A stretch of DNA of 64,000 nucleotides from contig JADJEI010000001.1 in assembly GCA_016709155.1 (NCBI GenBank), positions 1 to 64,000 of the forward strand, in the 5' to 3' direction. This DNA comes from Ignavibacteriales bacterium. GTDB lineage: Bacteria; Bacteroidota; Ignavibacteria; Ignavibacteriales; Ignavibacteriaceae. Below the pieces are notes generated by a model. It saw only the letters and a list, made by a program, of their open reading frames with translations. It ran no database searches and was not told the DNA's origin. Position 1 is the stretch's first letter, and every line of letters starts with the position of its first letter. This document shows, piece by piece, positions 23,009-35,220 of this stretch. Position numbers and translations under genes: made by a program.

Positions 23009-23545
23009 ATGAAGAATATAATTTTGAACCGATCTTTAGCTGTCAATAATCAGCATTTAAAAGAAAAAATTAAAAAAATTAAAATGGTTTTAACAGATAA
23101 TGATGGTGTTTTGACTGACAATGGAGTTTATTATTCTGCGAATGGTGAATTTATGAAACGCTTTTCGATTCGTGATGGAATGGGAATTGAGCGATTAAGA
23201 GAAATTCTTGGAATTGAAACCGGAATTTTAACAGGAGAAAATTCTGAAGCGATACGCCGTCGCGCTGAAAAATTGGCAATTACAAATCTGTACCTGGGTG
23301 TAAAAGATAAATTGGAAGTGCTTCAAATTATTTTGAAGAAACATCAATTGAGAAGTGAAGAGATTGCCTATATCGGAGATGATGTTAACGATTACAATAT
23401 TATTAAAGAGGTTGGTTTTTCTGCTTCACCTGCTGACGGTATGCCGTTCATAAAAGAAATTGTAGATTATGTATGCGAAGCCAGAAGCGGAAATGGAGCG
23501 TTCAGAGAATTAGCTGAATTGATTATTGCCGTCCAAAAATCCTGA
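23009..23545 (+). CDS. kdsC: HAD-family phosphatase, KdsC-like (KDO 8-phosphate phosphatase)
   Basis: 178 residues, the typical length for the tetrameric KdsC/YrbI phosphatases that make KDO for lipopolysaccharide. The nucleophile loop is LTDNDGVLTDN (DxD with Asn between), followed by RDGMGIERL, the TGE(N)S loop II, and GDDVNDYNIIKEVG (loop IV). Proximity to glycosyltransferase genes fits an LPS role. The specific sugar phosphate is inferred from family only. Confidence 0.82.
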   Translation: MKNIILNRSLAVNNQHLKEKIKKIKMVLTDNDGVLTDNGVYYSANGEFMKRFSIRDGMGIERLREILGIETGILTGENSEAIRRRAEKLAITNLYLGVKDKLEVLQIILKKHQLRSEEIAYIGDDVNDYNIIKEVGFSASPADGMPFIKEIVDYVCEARSGNGAFRELAELIIAVQKS

Positions 23546-23576
23546 TCAAAAATATTTGATGATTGATAGTATTTTT

Positions 23577-23966
23577 TTAATTCTTAACTGTAATGGTTAT
23601 TGATCCGGGTTTTACAATTCCCTGAACCTGAACATTTGTTCTTCCGTTCTTTCCAATTTCAGTTCCGGTTCCTGTAATTACAACTCTGTTTCGATCCGGC
23701 TGAATTTTTACCTTAATTTTTCCCAACACATACTTTTTAAAAAAAGAAGAGGTTTCAAATCCGGTGTAATCTAATCCCCCGCCCTGCAGTTCTTTTGGTT
23801 TCTTGTAATAAACTTGTGCATCAACTGCGATGTAAGTAACATCGTGAGCTACCAAATCTCTATTGGCATCCGAAGCATTTGACTTGAATAAACTTATCCC
23901 AAAATAAATTGCAACCGCAACGATAATAGCTCCCAATACGATTAAATACATCTGTTGTGTGCCCAT
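23577..23966 (-). CDS. Small single-pass membrane protein, function unknown
   Basis: 129 residues with one hydrophobic helix at residues 7-26 and a short predicted beta-rich extracytoplasmic part ending KPGSITITVKN. The N-terminal helix is slightly reminiscent of pilin-like proteins, but no prepilin cleavage motif is visible. No family is recognised. It has its own spacer on both sides. Confidence 0.6.
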   Translation of the reverse strand: MGTQQMYLIVLGAIIVAVAIYFGISLFKSNASDANRDLVAHDVTYIAVDAQVYYKKPKELQGGGLDYTGFETSSFFKKYVLGKIKVKIQPDRNRVVITGTGTEIGKNGRTNVQVQGIVKPGSITITVKN

Positions 23967-24069
23967 TTTAATTCCTTTATTTTTTTGATGAATTAATTTT
24001 AATCATAAAAGTAAAACGATGTAAAGTAAATTATTTACAGAAGTAATTTAATCAAACTCATTTTAACTA

Positions 24070-24897
24070 TTACAATTTGTTTTCCCAAAGCGGAATAAAA
24101 CCTGATCGTCTCACTACATATTGACCGGATGGTGAAAGCACCCAATCAATAAAATTTTTCACAACTCCGCCGGGAGTTTTTACAACAAAGAAATGTAAAT
24201 ATCGAATAATCGGATAAGAATCATTTCGTACATTTTTTTCTAAAGGTTCTATACCTTCAATCATTACATTAAATACATTGCCTTTGTACCCCATTCCACC
24301 ATAACCAATTGCATTATCATTTTCCGAAACATTTTGGACTATATCCTTTGTTGTTGGTTCAACAATGGATGTAGTAGTATATTTTTCTCCTTCAAGTACA
24401 TGGTCTTTGAAATATAGGTATGTGCCGGAATTTGGATTTCGAATCACCGGAATGATTGATTTGTCTTCACCACCGAGATTTTTCCAATTATTTATTTTAC
24501 CGGTAAAAATTTCTTTAAGCTGTTTCATTGTCAAATTTTTAACCGGGTTATCAGGATGGAGATAAATACTTAAAGCATCTTTAGCAATTAGGAAAACCAA
24601 TCCGAGGGACCCGTAGTATTCTGTTAACGCTTTTGTCTCTTCCGGTTCCAGGTTTCTTGATGCAGTGCAAATATCTATTTGATTGTTAATTAGAATTTCT
24701 ATGCCTTTGGCAGTTCCACCACCCTCGACATGAATTGATACACCGGGATGCTCGTTCATGTATTCTTCAGCAAGGAGTGAAGTCAATTCAAGCATAGTAT
24801 CGGAGCCGGCAATTCTTATTACATTGCCGTCAATATTCTTATACGAACAAGAATTTAAGAACAGTAATACGGTGATAATAAAAATATTTCGTTTCAT
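24070..24897 (-). CDS. pstS: PstS-like phosphate-binding lipoprotein
   Basis: 275-residue substrate-binding protein. A lipobox (FLNSC) at about residue 17 marks it as a lipoprotein. The PBP-like_2 core is seen in RIAGSDTMLELTSLLAEEY, EGGGTAKGIE and RNPNSGTYLYF, the phosphate-binding loops of PstS. No transporter permease or ATPase genes are adjacent. It follows the M28 peptidase by a few bases, so it may be co-transcribed with it. Confidence 0.82.
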   Translation of the reverse strand: MKRNIFIITVLLFLNSCSYKNIDGNVIRIAGSDTMLELTSLLAEEYMNEHPGVSIHVEGGGTAKGIEILINNQIDICTASRNLEPEETKALTEYYGSLGLVFLIAKDALSIYLHPDNPVKNLTMKQLKEIFTGKINNWKNLGGEDKSIIPVIRNPNSGTYLYFKDHVLEGEKYTTTSIVEPTTKDIVQNVSENDNAIGYGGMGYKGNVFNVMIEGIEPLEKNVRNDSYPIIRYLHFFVVKTPGGVVKNFIDWVLSPSGQYVVRRSGFIPLWENKL

Positions 24898-24901
24898 AAA
24901 A

Positions 24902-26550
24902 TTATTTTTCTTCCGAGATTGATCTCAATCGCGCATTAATATAAGGTGAACCGGACTTCCATTCAGGTACCTTTAAATCGTTTGAAAGATGGAAACAAAA
25001 ATCGAAAAGAATCTTTGCGTGTTTTGATGCTGCTTCAAAATCTATATCCTGTTTAATTTCATCAAATGGAGTATGATATTTTTCTAAATAATAATTGATA
25101 AAAGCCTTCAAAACTTCTTCCTCACTTTTCGTTTTATTTTTAACTCCTTCTAAAATTAATATTGATGGAATCCCGGCAATAGCAAATGCTAGTTGATCCG
25201 ACTTATTGAAAGCATCAAAGTTTCTAAATTGAGCAGGAATATTTTCAATTGATAAATCATAGCGATCAACAGTTTGTTTTAAAGATTCATATAGGGTCGA
25301 ATACTCAGAGCCGATGCCTACAACGCTTTGAAAATCTTTGAACATTGCTACACCGTCTATATTAATATCAGCAATCGTATTGTGAAGCGGCACGATGGGA
25401 TTATCCACGTAGTAACTTGAACCGAGCAATCCGAATTCTTCACCTGTTAACGCCAAAAATAATATTGATCTTTTTGGTTTTATCTCTAATTCTGAAAAAG
25501 CTTTCGCAAGTTCGAGCAGCACAGAAACTCCAATTGCATTATCCAAGGCACCATTGTAAATGGAATCTCCGTTCACCGGTTTTCCAATTCCAAGATGATC
25601 ATAATGTGCTGAAATAATTAAATAAGTTTTTTTTAATTCCGGGTCACTTCCTTCTATCATTCCAATTACATTTGGCGAGATGAAGTCTCTTTCTTTAAAT
25701 ATTCCCCTAAATTTTATTTTTGTTTCTAATGGAAAAGATTCCAATCTATTTTCATTATGTAATTTCATGACATCACTAAAAGAATATTCTGAATTACGAA
25801 AAAGAAAATCGGCAGAATTAGGATTAAGTAGAACACTCAAACTACTCGAAACAGAATATGCAAGTGTAACATCCTCAAACTCAAAATCTTTTGAACCTCT
25901 TTCCAGTTATTAAAATCGCTTATTGGAATTTGAATTGTTCCGGCTGCACCTCTTGAGATAGCAATTCTGCGTTTTGATTCAGGGTAGCTGTAAATGGTGG
26001 GTGTGTTGCCATCAAAATAATCTTCATCATCAGAATAGGGCTCGCCATCAAGAAATACAACTACTTTTCCTTCTACGTTGACTGACTGGTAATCATTATA
26101 ATCAAATTCCGGAGCGATAATACCATAGCCAACAAAGACTATCGGTAATGAAACCGGGGTAAACGTTTGCTGCCCTGATCGAAAGAGAAAATAATCCTCA
26201 GATAATGCGAGATAAGTAGTATCTTCTTCAAGATAAAGACTCAACGCAGAAGAAGACAAAGGAATACTACCATGCATTTGAATATTCTGGAAATAATTAT
26301 TTTCCTTTACAATTATGTTCAAATGATAATTTGAAAACTGATCCGAAATATATTCGGCTGCTTTATTTCCTCCTATTGTTCCCACCTTTCTTCCTTCGAG
26401 AGAGTCGTCAGCAAGAATGCTTAAGTGTTTCTCTATTGAATTCGCAGAGATTGAATCAAAAGCCGAGTAAAATGTTTTTTTATTTTGCGCCGGGAGAGTT
26501 ACGATAAATAAAATAGTTAGCAGTGTTAATTTTATAGAGTAATTTTTCAT
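24902..26550 (-). pseudogene. Secreted M28-family zinc aminopeptidase (one frameshift)
   Basis: About 550 residues with an N-terminal signal peptide (start ATG 26550; hydrophobic stretch LTLLTILFIVTLPAQ). It has a protease-associated insert and the M28 metal motifs ISAHYDHLG, DNAIGVSVLLELA and LTGEEFGLLGSSYY. One frame break near 25888, in an A run, separates the N-terminal third (NWKEVQKDFEFEDV when repaired). It probably acts in the periplasm or outside the cell on peptides. It is cut off from the upstream gene by a terminator at 26573-26613. Confidence 0.83.
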
Positions 26551-26572
26551 TGTTATAAAATTAAATAAATCC

Positions 26573-26613
26573 TGTTGAAAAAATAAAAAGGACACTACAG
26601 GATTGCAGTGCCC
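26573..26613 (-). terminator. Rho-independent terminator after the secreted sorting-domain gene
   Basis: 10-bp stem (26590-26599 with 26604-26613, two G-T pairs) with a 4-base loop, followed on the minus strand by a T-rich tract. Confidence 0.8.
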
Positions 26614-26648
26614 TTTCGTCGAAGGAGAGAGCTGAGAGAGAGAAAATC

Positions 26649-28250
26649 TTACTTTAATAGAGTCATTTTCTTTGAAATAATTATTCCATCAGCTTCAATT
26701 TTGTAAATGTAAAGACCACTTGCAATTTGTGAAGCGTCAAAATTTATATCATAACTGCCTGCATTCTTAAATTCATTTAAGAGTACTGCAACTTCCTGCC
26801 CTAAAATATTTGTTACTGAAAGTTTCACATTTCCAGAATTTGGAATTGCAAATCTAATTGTAGTTGAAGGATTAAAAGGATTAGGAAAATTTTGTTCAAG
26901 TCTAAAGTCACTTACCAATCCTGATCCTGATTCCTCAACTGCAGTTACATAACTACCGGGATTAAAGTTCGACCATTCAAAAGTCCAATCGGTGGGACCA
27001 AATGCACCGACAAAGGTTGCGGTTACATCAAAGAATCCATCGTTAGGAGGGGTGGCGGCACCACTCAACAACGGTGATCCAACTTCAGGAAGGAAATTGG
27101 GATTTGTAAGGTTAAAAGGATCATTTAATTGCAGATCAGAATTATTCGCATAAGTTCTTCCGTCTGCATTGCTAAACCAGGAGTGAATATCAAATGATTG
27201 ATTTGCTGCGCTGACTGTATCAAGATCAACAGTGTTCCAACCACTTATAACTGAATTATCAAGCCACATATCATTGTTAATTGCAGCCTCGATTGTATAT
27301 TGTCCATCTAACCTAACCCCGGTTGGCCACCCGGCGATAAGGGTATTTGATATTTTATTTTGTGATGAGCGTCTTAAGTGCATTCCTCTTTGATAATTGG
27401 CATTAGCAACAGAAGAAGTCTCTTCTAATGGACCAAAAATAGAAACATTCCACCAGGTGGGGGAAGTTCGTGGTTCATTTAGTGAACCGCTTCCGTCATT
27501 ATCTGATTCGAATCCATTTGAACCGGATTGATCAGCAATATCAGGATCACGTAAACTAACTAAGAATTGAAGTTTTCCTCGATAACCAAAGTCAGTATCA
27601 AAATCATCATCCCATCCTCTGTAAGCAATCCAATATTTGCAATTAACTGTACCGCCAAAAATTCATAAGAATCATCACCACTGTAAGAAACCTGTATGTG
27701 ATCAATCAGTGTTCCATTTCCAACGCCGCCAAAAGTTAGACCGTTAATTTCATTGTTCAATGTAAACGCTATTCCCGGATATTCGATTCTAACATAGTGC
27801 ATTTCGCCGCTGTTATCAGCATCATTAGTTCCACCGTAAGTATCACCGGGACCTTCAATCAAAGCAGTTCCGCCAGGTACATTTATTTTAGCGTTGCCAA
27901 GAAGAATTATTCCCCCCCAATCTCCGTAGTTGGGTGTTGTGGAAGAACCAAGTTTAGCGAACTCACTTGTAAAAATGATTGGTTTACTTTCTGTACCCAT
28001 CGCCATAATTTTTGCACCTGGTTTTACAATAAGCGAACCTTGAGTTGAATTCTCACCGTAGATTAGAGTTCCTGCTTCAATGGTGAGTACCGCAGGTGCC
28101 TGAACTCTTACAAATCCTCTCAGTAAGTAAGAGTTATTTGCTGTAAGTGTTGTGTTTGAAGTTATGTCGCCTTCAAGAATAACATCTTGAGCTTGAACAA
28201 AATTTGAAAGAAAGAGAACAGAAACAAACGTACAATAGGAGTTTTTTCAT
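26649..28250 (-). pseudogene. Secreted protein with type IX sorting domain (two frame breaks)
   Basis: About 530 residues. The start is ATG at 28250; the signal peptide reads correctly only if one A near 28243 is removed. The body has parallel beta-helix-like, Asn/Gly-rich text (YGDWGGIILLGNA, GEMHYVRIEYPGI, LTFGGVGNGT). The second break is near 27655, in a T run. The C-terminus is a type A type IX secretion sorting domain (EQNFPNPFNPSTTIRF...ASGLYIYKIEADG). It lies 30 bases after the TonB receptor gene, so the pair may form an uptake or surface-display system. Confidence 0.78.
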
Positions 28251-28280
28251 TTTTTTTCCTTTTTGTGAATGAATTATTTA

Positions 28281-31087
28281 TTATAACTGATAACCAAATC
28301 CGAGTGATATATTTCTACCGACTCTTCTTAATTCAGCAACCTGATCTCCGCTTGCTGTCTGCTGAATGAACTTACGATCTTGATTTAATAAATCTTTTAC
28401 AGATAATTTTATGCTGAATTTTTCAAATACTTTTTGTGAGAAGTTAATGTCAATTAAGTCAACCGGTTTTTCAATGATATCTCCAAGATCAGCCGTACCT
28501 ACCTTTGCGATTCGCTGCCCGACTTTGTTATAAACTAAAGAAGACGAAAAACCCGATTCATAATTGTCGTAGTATAGTCCGAGATTGAAAATATAATCTG
28601 CTTGACCCTGTAAAGCTCTATCGGATTTTTGGAATCCAACATTATTGTTCTCATCAATCACGATTGAAGATGAAATTAAACTTAGATTACCTACAAAAGA
28701 GAAATGATCGAAAGTTGAAGTGATAAATGCTAATGATTTTCTAACCTCAAACTCTACCCCATAATTTTTAGCTCCGCTAACATTTGCGAATGAACGAATC
28801 GGTTCATTACTTGAAGATGCAAGTAGTATTTCTTCAATCGGATTTTGAAATTTTTATAGAATAAACTAACTGCAGCTAATTCGCCGGCTGAGGGGTAAAG
28901 TTCAAACCGTAAATCATAATTGTTTATTAAGCTTCTTTGTAAATCCGGATTGCCTTGAACCAATTCATTGGATATGAAATCGAAGTAACTGAATGGCGCA
29001 AGTTCTCTAAATTCTGGTCTTGAGAGAGTTGTACTGAAAGCAAAACGTAAGTTGATATCGTTAGTTAATCCGTATGTTAAATTTAAACTCGGCAGCCAAT
29101 CACGATAGAAATTTGAAACATTGATCAGAGTTCCGGTTTGTGATTCTGAATTGAGTATTTGGTTTGAATATTCCAATCTAACTCCGGAGGCAATTCTAAT
29201 TTTTTCAAATACATTAGCATCAAACATTAAATAACCTGCTGCTAATTTCTGATTTGAATCATAACTGTCCGATGGCTTGGTAATTTCCGTAACTTCGATA
29301 AAAGTAGAATTTATATTTTCAGGCGCAAATATTTGATCAACAGATTGTTGAAGCACACTATCTTCGAATTGAAAATTTCCACCGGGAATATTTCTGAACC
29401 CAAAAGATCTTGCCTCAAAATTTCTATCTTTTCTGTCGTACAGCAAACCAAATTTAAAGGAAGGGGCTTCAGAAAATTCAAATGGTTTGATAGTAAAATT
29501 TGTTGCAAAGGATAAATCCTGATCATCTAAATTTCCGTAGTATCTTGTCGCAAGCGATTGGTCCAATTGAAACCTAAGAGGATCGGTTGGATTTTCAATT
29601 GATCTTGCATAAACATACCTTCTTGCATCGGGCTCATTACGAGTTGAGCGGGAATAATTTACAGCCCAGTCAATATTAGTGCTTCGGAAGAAATCGAATT
29701 GATGTTCACCGATAAGTTGATTTGATAGTAATGATCTTGAGACATATCTGAGTGATGTAATTTCCCTGTACTGATCAGCGTATCTGTAATCACCGGTATA
29801 AATTGTTGTTTCATCATCTGCATTTTGGTTAAATACATTTTTCAAACTGATTTTGTTTGTAGCAGCAAATTTGTAACTGAGATTAAGCATACCGCCAAGC
29901 ATTATATTCTGGTTGAACGAATTGCCTTTGAAATTGTAACGCGGTCCGCTGAAATCATAAAAATTTCTTTCTTTCTCTTCATTTGAAAGTGAGGAGGAAT
30001 AGTTAAATGAAGCTACATAGCCAAGTATATTTTCCCCAAGCTCATATTTGTCTCCGACAGAAAGTTTTATATTTCCATTTAAAGGAGCTGTTGAATTTGT
30101 AGTATTCCAATTATTTTTAAAGGCAGTGGTAATGCTATTGAGTTCATCCGAAGTGAAATTTCCTTTTACCACTTTTGAATCATTGATAATCGAGGGGTAG
30201 TCTCTTGTTCCATCATCAATTCCGTAGAAATCGGTTTTACCTCCGCTGTAACCGGTGTAATTCTTAAAGGAGGTGAGCGTATTAAATCCTGTTGAAGCAC
30301 TAACATTCAAAGTAAAATTCGAAGGAAATTCGATTGTATTGATTTGAATAAGTCCGCCGCTAAAATCACCGGGCTTATCAGGCGAAAAAGTTTTTGCAGT
30401 TATTAAATTCTCGATAAGATTGGCAGGGAAAATATCATAAGAAAAACTTTTCTTTTCGGGATCTGTGCTCGGCAGACTTGCCCCATTTAATAAAGTATTA
30501 TTGTATCTATCACTCACTCCGCGAACAAAAGCATATTTGCCATCAGTGATTGTAACACCGGACATTCTCTTAAGAACATCTGTCCCGTCCGTGCTATTAT
30601 TTTTGCTTATCAATTCAGAACTGACTCCGTCAACAATGTTTGAGGAATTTTTTTGAATTTTCAGCACTGATGTTTCAGTAGTCTTTAATGCTTCGGCAGT
30701 GACTACAACTTCCTCAAGTTCTGTAGAAGCTGGATCTAATGAGATATTTATTTTTGTGTCTTCACCTGGTTTAACTTCGACACTTTCTACAGTTACTGTT
30801 TGATATGAGATGTATGAAATTTTTAGTGTGTACTTCCCCGTCGGAACAAACTTGATACTAAATTGCCCATCAATGTCGCTTGAAGCTCCATAATTTGTTC
30901 CGATGATGAGCACGTTTGCACCAATTAACTCTTCGTTGTTTGAATTGTCAATTATTTTTCCACTAATTGATCCGCTCGATTGAGCAAATGAATTAGGGCT
31001 CATTACTAACAAGAGTATTAAGCACATTAGTGAAGGTGTTATTAATTCTTTCAATTTTAATCTGAAAGTTGTTGAACTATAAAACAT
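28281..31087 (-). pseudogene. TonB-dependent outer membrane receptor with carboxypeptidase-like N-domain (one frameshift)
   Basis: About 935 residues: a signal peptide, a CarboxypepD_reg-like domain (ISGKIIDNSNNEELIGANVLIIG), a plug domain (VRGVSDRYNNTLLNGASLP) and a 22-strand barrel ending in aromatic FGYQL. The frame is lost near 28852, where a run of three T should be four. The substrate is unknown. Upstream (31110-31180) is AT-rich with short TTAA repeats that may be a promoter region. It probably heads an operon with the secreted gene. Confidence 0.85.
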
Positions 31088-31207
31088 TGTTTCTCTCCGT
31101 TGAATTATTTTTATTCCGACGGGCGAAACTTAGGAATGCAGTATTATGAGAATGTTAAGTGAGTATTAACTTAATGTTAACAAATATGAGTGAGGAAGAT
31201 GAAGATG

Positions 31208-31558
31208 TTACTTTTTTGCAGCAGAATATTTTATTACTTCGGCTTTTTCAATTGTAATTAAGCCGCCGCAATTTGCTTCTTCAAAAATGGAATCAACCCT
31301 TGGTAGAAATAGTTCAATTTTTTCTTGTTCATCAACAATCTCTATTATCATTGGAAGGTCTTCCGAAAGACGGAGAATTTTTGCTGTGTGAATTCGACTG
31401 TTCCCGCCAAAACCCATAACACCTTTGAAGGCTGTTGCACCGGCTAATCCAGATTTTTTAGCTTCGAGCACTATTGTTTCATAAACAGGAATTGAACCAT
31501 GCTTATCACTTTCACCGACAAATATTCTAAGCAGTTTTGCATCACGATTGATTTTCAT
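31208..31558 (-). CDS. DUF190 family protein
   Basis: 116-residue ferredoxin-fold/PII-like protein (LLRIFVGESDKHGSIPVYETIV, GATAFKGVMGFG). DUF190 proteins are frequently encoded beside CrcB fluoride channels and are thought to be accessory or regulatory. Here the gene follows crcB by 12 bases and ends the TonB-DUF4249-crcB operon. Confidence 0.85.
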   Translation of the reverse strand: MKINRDAKLLRIFVGESDKHGSIPVYETIVLEAKKSGLAGATAFKGVMGFGGNSRIHTAKILRLSEDLPMIIEIVDEQEKIELFLPRVDSIFEEANCGGLITIEKAEVIKYSAAKK

Positions 31559-31570
31559 ATCTATCCCAAA

Positions 31571-31939
31571 TTAATTTGAAATTATATTAGCCAAAATAAT
31601 TCCTGCTAAACAAAGAAAGACATTTAATACAATATTTAACGAGGCAAGCAGGTATTGAGATTCTTTGAGTAAATTAAAAGTCTCGAACGTAAATGTAGAA
31701 AACGTAGTAAATCCTCCGCATAACCCAATGGTTAAAAATAATTTTAATTGCGGTGAAATTAATTCTTTTGCATCCAGTCCAAACATGATAAATCCTAATA
31801 GTAAACTTCCAAAAAAATTTACCGACAAAGTTCCGTAAGCAAAATTAGCCGGCAAAAAATTATAAACGAAGTTCGACATCCAATAGCGAAGTGCTCCCCC
31901 TATCGCCGCTCCTGCTGATACAATTAGATAATTAATCAT
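31571..31939 (-). CDS. crcB: Fluoride channel Fluc/CrcB
   Basis: 122-residue four-helix membrane protein that lets fluoride leave the cytoplasm as a dual-topology dimer. GGALRYWMSN in helix 1, NFFGSLLLGF in helix 2 and GLCGGFTTFSTFTFE in helix 3 are the family signatures. The gene sits 5 bases downstream of the DUF4249 lipoprotein gene. No fluoride riboswitch was found; there is no leader space inside this operon. Confidence 0.93.
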   Translation of the reverse strand: MINYLIVSAGAAIGGALRYWMSNFVYNFLPANFAYGTLSVNFFGSLLLGFIMFGLDAKELISPQLKLFLTIGLCGGFTTFSTFTFETFNLLKESQYLLASLNIVLNVFLCLAGIILANIISN

Positions 31940-31944
31940 TTTTT

Positions 31945-32925
31945 TTATGGTGAATATAATACATAGCCGAAACTTTCTAAGTAGTTAACATCAAAAGAAA
32001 TTTTCAAACTCTTTTTATAGAACGAACCAAACACACCATAACCATTTTCAATATTTGAATAATCGAGTTGGTCTAATAATACAGTGTACCCGTCTGTAAA
32101 TGATTGGCTTGTTAAAATGTATGGTGCGAGATTCCTATCAAGTAGATATAACTCGAATAATGATGAGTCAATTTTGTAGCTTAATTTTGAGGTATCATCC
32201 CCCGATATTTCGTTCATTGCTTGATTCAAAACTGAAATATCAAATGTAATCTGATTTTGCTCTGTGACTATTGGATAAAATGGAAGTACTTCTCCATCTA
32301 TAGAATTAAAATAATATAGCGGTACTAATTTTTCTTTTTTTATATCATTACCATTTTCTTCTTTGTAATAAATTATTATTAAAGACGGAAGGAATAGAGC
32401 ATTATTGTTTTCAGGATTTGTTATCTCCCAAAATAAAGTTTGACCTTCAGTGTTGTGTCCAATCGAATAATCAGTCACAACATCTTCAGGGAAAAATGTT
32501 AAGTTGCCTGCCTTTGGTGTTGTAGTTGATGATTTTAAAATTGTTCCATCACTAAGAGCTGCTTCTATACTTAAAGTTTTATTTGGTTCAGGCTGCAATG
32601 AATTTGTATAATAGATAAAAGACTCACTCCCGTCGGCATTCAACACAATTGTATCCCTAAGCAAATAATTATTTCCATTATAAAAAATATTTATTACTGC
32701 ATCTCTAACTGTTAAATCTTTTTCGTTCACTGAAGGGTCATATCCTTCCACATCAAAAGTTTTTGAGATCGAGGCAAACTGATAAGTTGTATCTCCGTTT
32801 ATTATACAATTTAAAACATACTGCTGCTTAAACTCAGACTTCAGATTAAAGTCTTCACTGCAGGAAATTAAAAATGAAAGAAGAGTTAGTAATAATATTT
32901 TTTGCAGATATAACTTCATGTTCAT
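31945..32925 (-). CDS. DUF4249 family lipoprotein
   Basis: 326 residues. The signal peptide ends in a lipobox (SFLISC), so it is probably anchored in the outer membrane. The N-terminal beta domain (YVLNCIINGDTTYQFASISKTF) matches DUF4249, a family usually encoded next to a TonB receptor. It overlaps the receptor stop by 4 bases. It presumably works with that receptor in substrate capture. Confidence 0.82.
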   Translation of the reverse strand: MNMKLYLQKILLLTLLSFLISCSEDFNLKSEFKQQYVLNCIINGDTTYQFASISKTFDVEGYDPSVNEKDLTVRDAVINIFYNGNNYLLRDTIVLNADGSESFIYYTNSLQPEPNKTLSIEAALSDGTILKSSTTTPKAGNLTFFPEDVVTDYSIGHNTEGQTLFWEITNPENNNALFLPSLIIIYYKEENGNDIKKEKLVPLYYFNSIDGEVLPFYPIVTEQNQITFDISVLNQAMNEISGDDTSKLSYKIDSSLFELYLLDRNLAPYILTSQSFTDGYTVLLDQLDYSNIENGYGVFGSFYKKSLKISFDVNYLESFGYVLYSP

Positions 32926-35176
32926 ATTTCAATTTTGATAGTTGCAGTAACCAAAAACGGAAGCATGTTAATTCTTTTCCCTGTTGTTAAATCAAAGTAA
33001 AATAAATTTTTTCTATCATAAACATTTACAAAACTAATATCTGTGGAGACATCAAAATTCCAAAGCTGTAATTTTTTAGAAATGTTAAAATCAAGACGAT
33101 GGTAATCAGGCAGACGCGCGGTGTTTCTATCGTCAAATATTGTAATTGGGATGTAATTAAAAATCCTTGCGCCAAGATTTTCAACATAGAGTTTATTGTA
33201 ATAGCCAAGCACTTGCGTGAATGGAAATCCCGATGAATAATTCCATGTTATTCCTGCGGAGAAATCATCACCGAAATTATAATTAAAACTTAGATTAACT
33301 GTGTGTCTCGAATCGTATCGAGGATGATATCGTACTCCATTCAATTCCTTAAAAGCCCAGGCTAATGTGTAACCGAGTGAAGCTGTCCAATTTTTAGTGG
33401 ATAAGTCCGTGCTGAATTCCATTCCATAAGCCTCCCCCTTGCCGGCGATCAAATCAGGGTCACTTTCAAAATACTTTTTGTCATTTAGCGAAGCGAAATT
33501 GCTGATCAATTTATAATAACCTTCTAAAGAAAAAGACAACATCTCATCCGGTGTAAATTTTAGACCGGCAATGTAATGAGCGGCTCGTTCAGGATTCAAA
33601 TATTTTGGAATAATTATCCACGGAGAGAAAATGCTTATCACTTCATTCTCATCAGAAATAGTTGTGAGTTCCTGCTGATAGACTCCGATTGATGCACTTA
33701 TATTAATTCCCTGAATTAATTTATAGGAAAGATTCAGCCGCGGCTCAAATGATATTTGTCCCGGAGTTCCGACAGCAAGTCTTGTAAAATTAATTCTCGA
33801 ACCTAAGTCAGCACCGAAGTTATCGAACTGCATTAATTTAAATTTACCAAAAATGCTAACGTTAGTACCTTCAGCATCAATCAAAGCTAAAGCGCCTTTG
33901 GAATTTTCGAGAGCTAAATTTGTTTTGATATTTATAAATTTCATACCGATTGAAAACTCATCACGGTTATTAAATTTATAGGTTAGATTACCCCCTGCTG
34001 TATAATCAGTCAAATTATTTTTATTGCTTTTTGCTGAAGAGAATTTGGGAATTACTTCACTCGTAAAGTCGCTTTGATAAATAAAAAATTCATAAAAAAT
34101 CGGGCTATCAGTAACCAATTGAAAATAATTAAACCCGAATATTTTATTCGTCCACTTGAAATCCTCTTTCAACGGATCGCTGTTCGTAAGATTATCTCCG
34201 CTGATAAAACCGTGCAGCATAAATTTAGCATCCTGCATTACATCTGAATTAGAGTAATTAATTTTAAAAGATAAATCATAAAAATCTATTGGGATATCAT
34301 CGTTATTCAAAAACTTTTTGAGCACTTCTGTTGAATAACTTTTTCTTCCAGTAACAATAAATGAACCATCCGGGATTGGACCTTCGAGAAGTAATTTGCC
34401 GCTTAAAAAACTTGCACTTGCATTTCCATGATATTCTTGTTTATTTCCGTCCTTCGAAATGATACGAAGTAAAGAAGAAATGCCGCCGTTAAATTCAAGA
34501 GGGAAACCGCCTTTATAGAACTCTGCAACATTTATTACGTCGGGATCTATCGCACTGAAAAGACCTAAAGCATGGAAAGGACTGTAAACAGGGGCATCAT
34601 TCAACAAAATTAACTTCTGATCGCTCGACCCACCCCTTACATAATATGGCGCCGAAACATCTCCGGTAAAACTAACCCCTGGCAAGTGCTGCAAAGATCT
34701 AAACAAATCATTCTCCACACTTTGTGGAATTTTTCTAAATCACGCAGAAATATTTTTTCTAAACTTATATCACTCGTATTAAGCTTATATTTTTCACCGA
34801 TCTTTTCAACTGATTGGAGCTGGATAACCGAAGGTGATAATTGAATATCAACAGCAGTAATTTGATTCTCATATACATTGACCGTAATATTTTTTGAATC
34901 ATATCCGATGTAAGAAATTTTAATTGAATATTTTTTATATGCCGGTAAAGAAGGAATGAAAAAATAACCTCTATCATTGGTCGAAGTTCCAATATTTAAT
35001 TCTTCAATAAAAATATTGCAATATGAAAGTACTTCATTTGTCGTAGAGTCCTCAACGAATCCTCTGATAGAACCTGTTCGCTGAGAATAAATGGGTTCCG
35101 CCACCGACATCGTCAGTACAAATGCAATTACAAATTTTATTAAACAAAGGCTGCGAGTTATCAATGGCGTATTCAA
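32922..35176 (-). pseudogene. TonB-dependent receptor with carboxypeptidase-like domain (one frameshift)
   Basis: About 750 residues: a signal peptide, CarboxypepD_reg-like domain (SIRGFVEDSTTNEVLSYCNI), plug (VSAPYYVRGGSSDQKLILLND) and barrel. The N-terminal 150 residues are in a different frame. A one-base change near 34735 restores KIPQSVENDLFRSLQHLPG. It is the first gene of a four-gene minus-strand operon with DUF4249, crcB and DUF190. Confidence 0.85.
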
Positions 35177-35220
35177 AAAATATTTTGGAGGATATTTTGT
35201 TTAAACTTGCTGTTTTTTTA

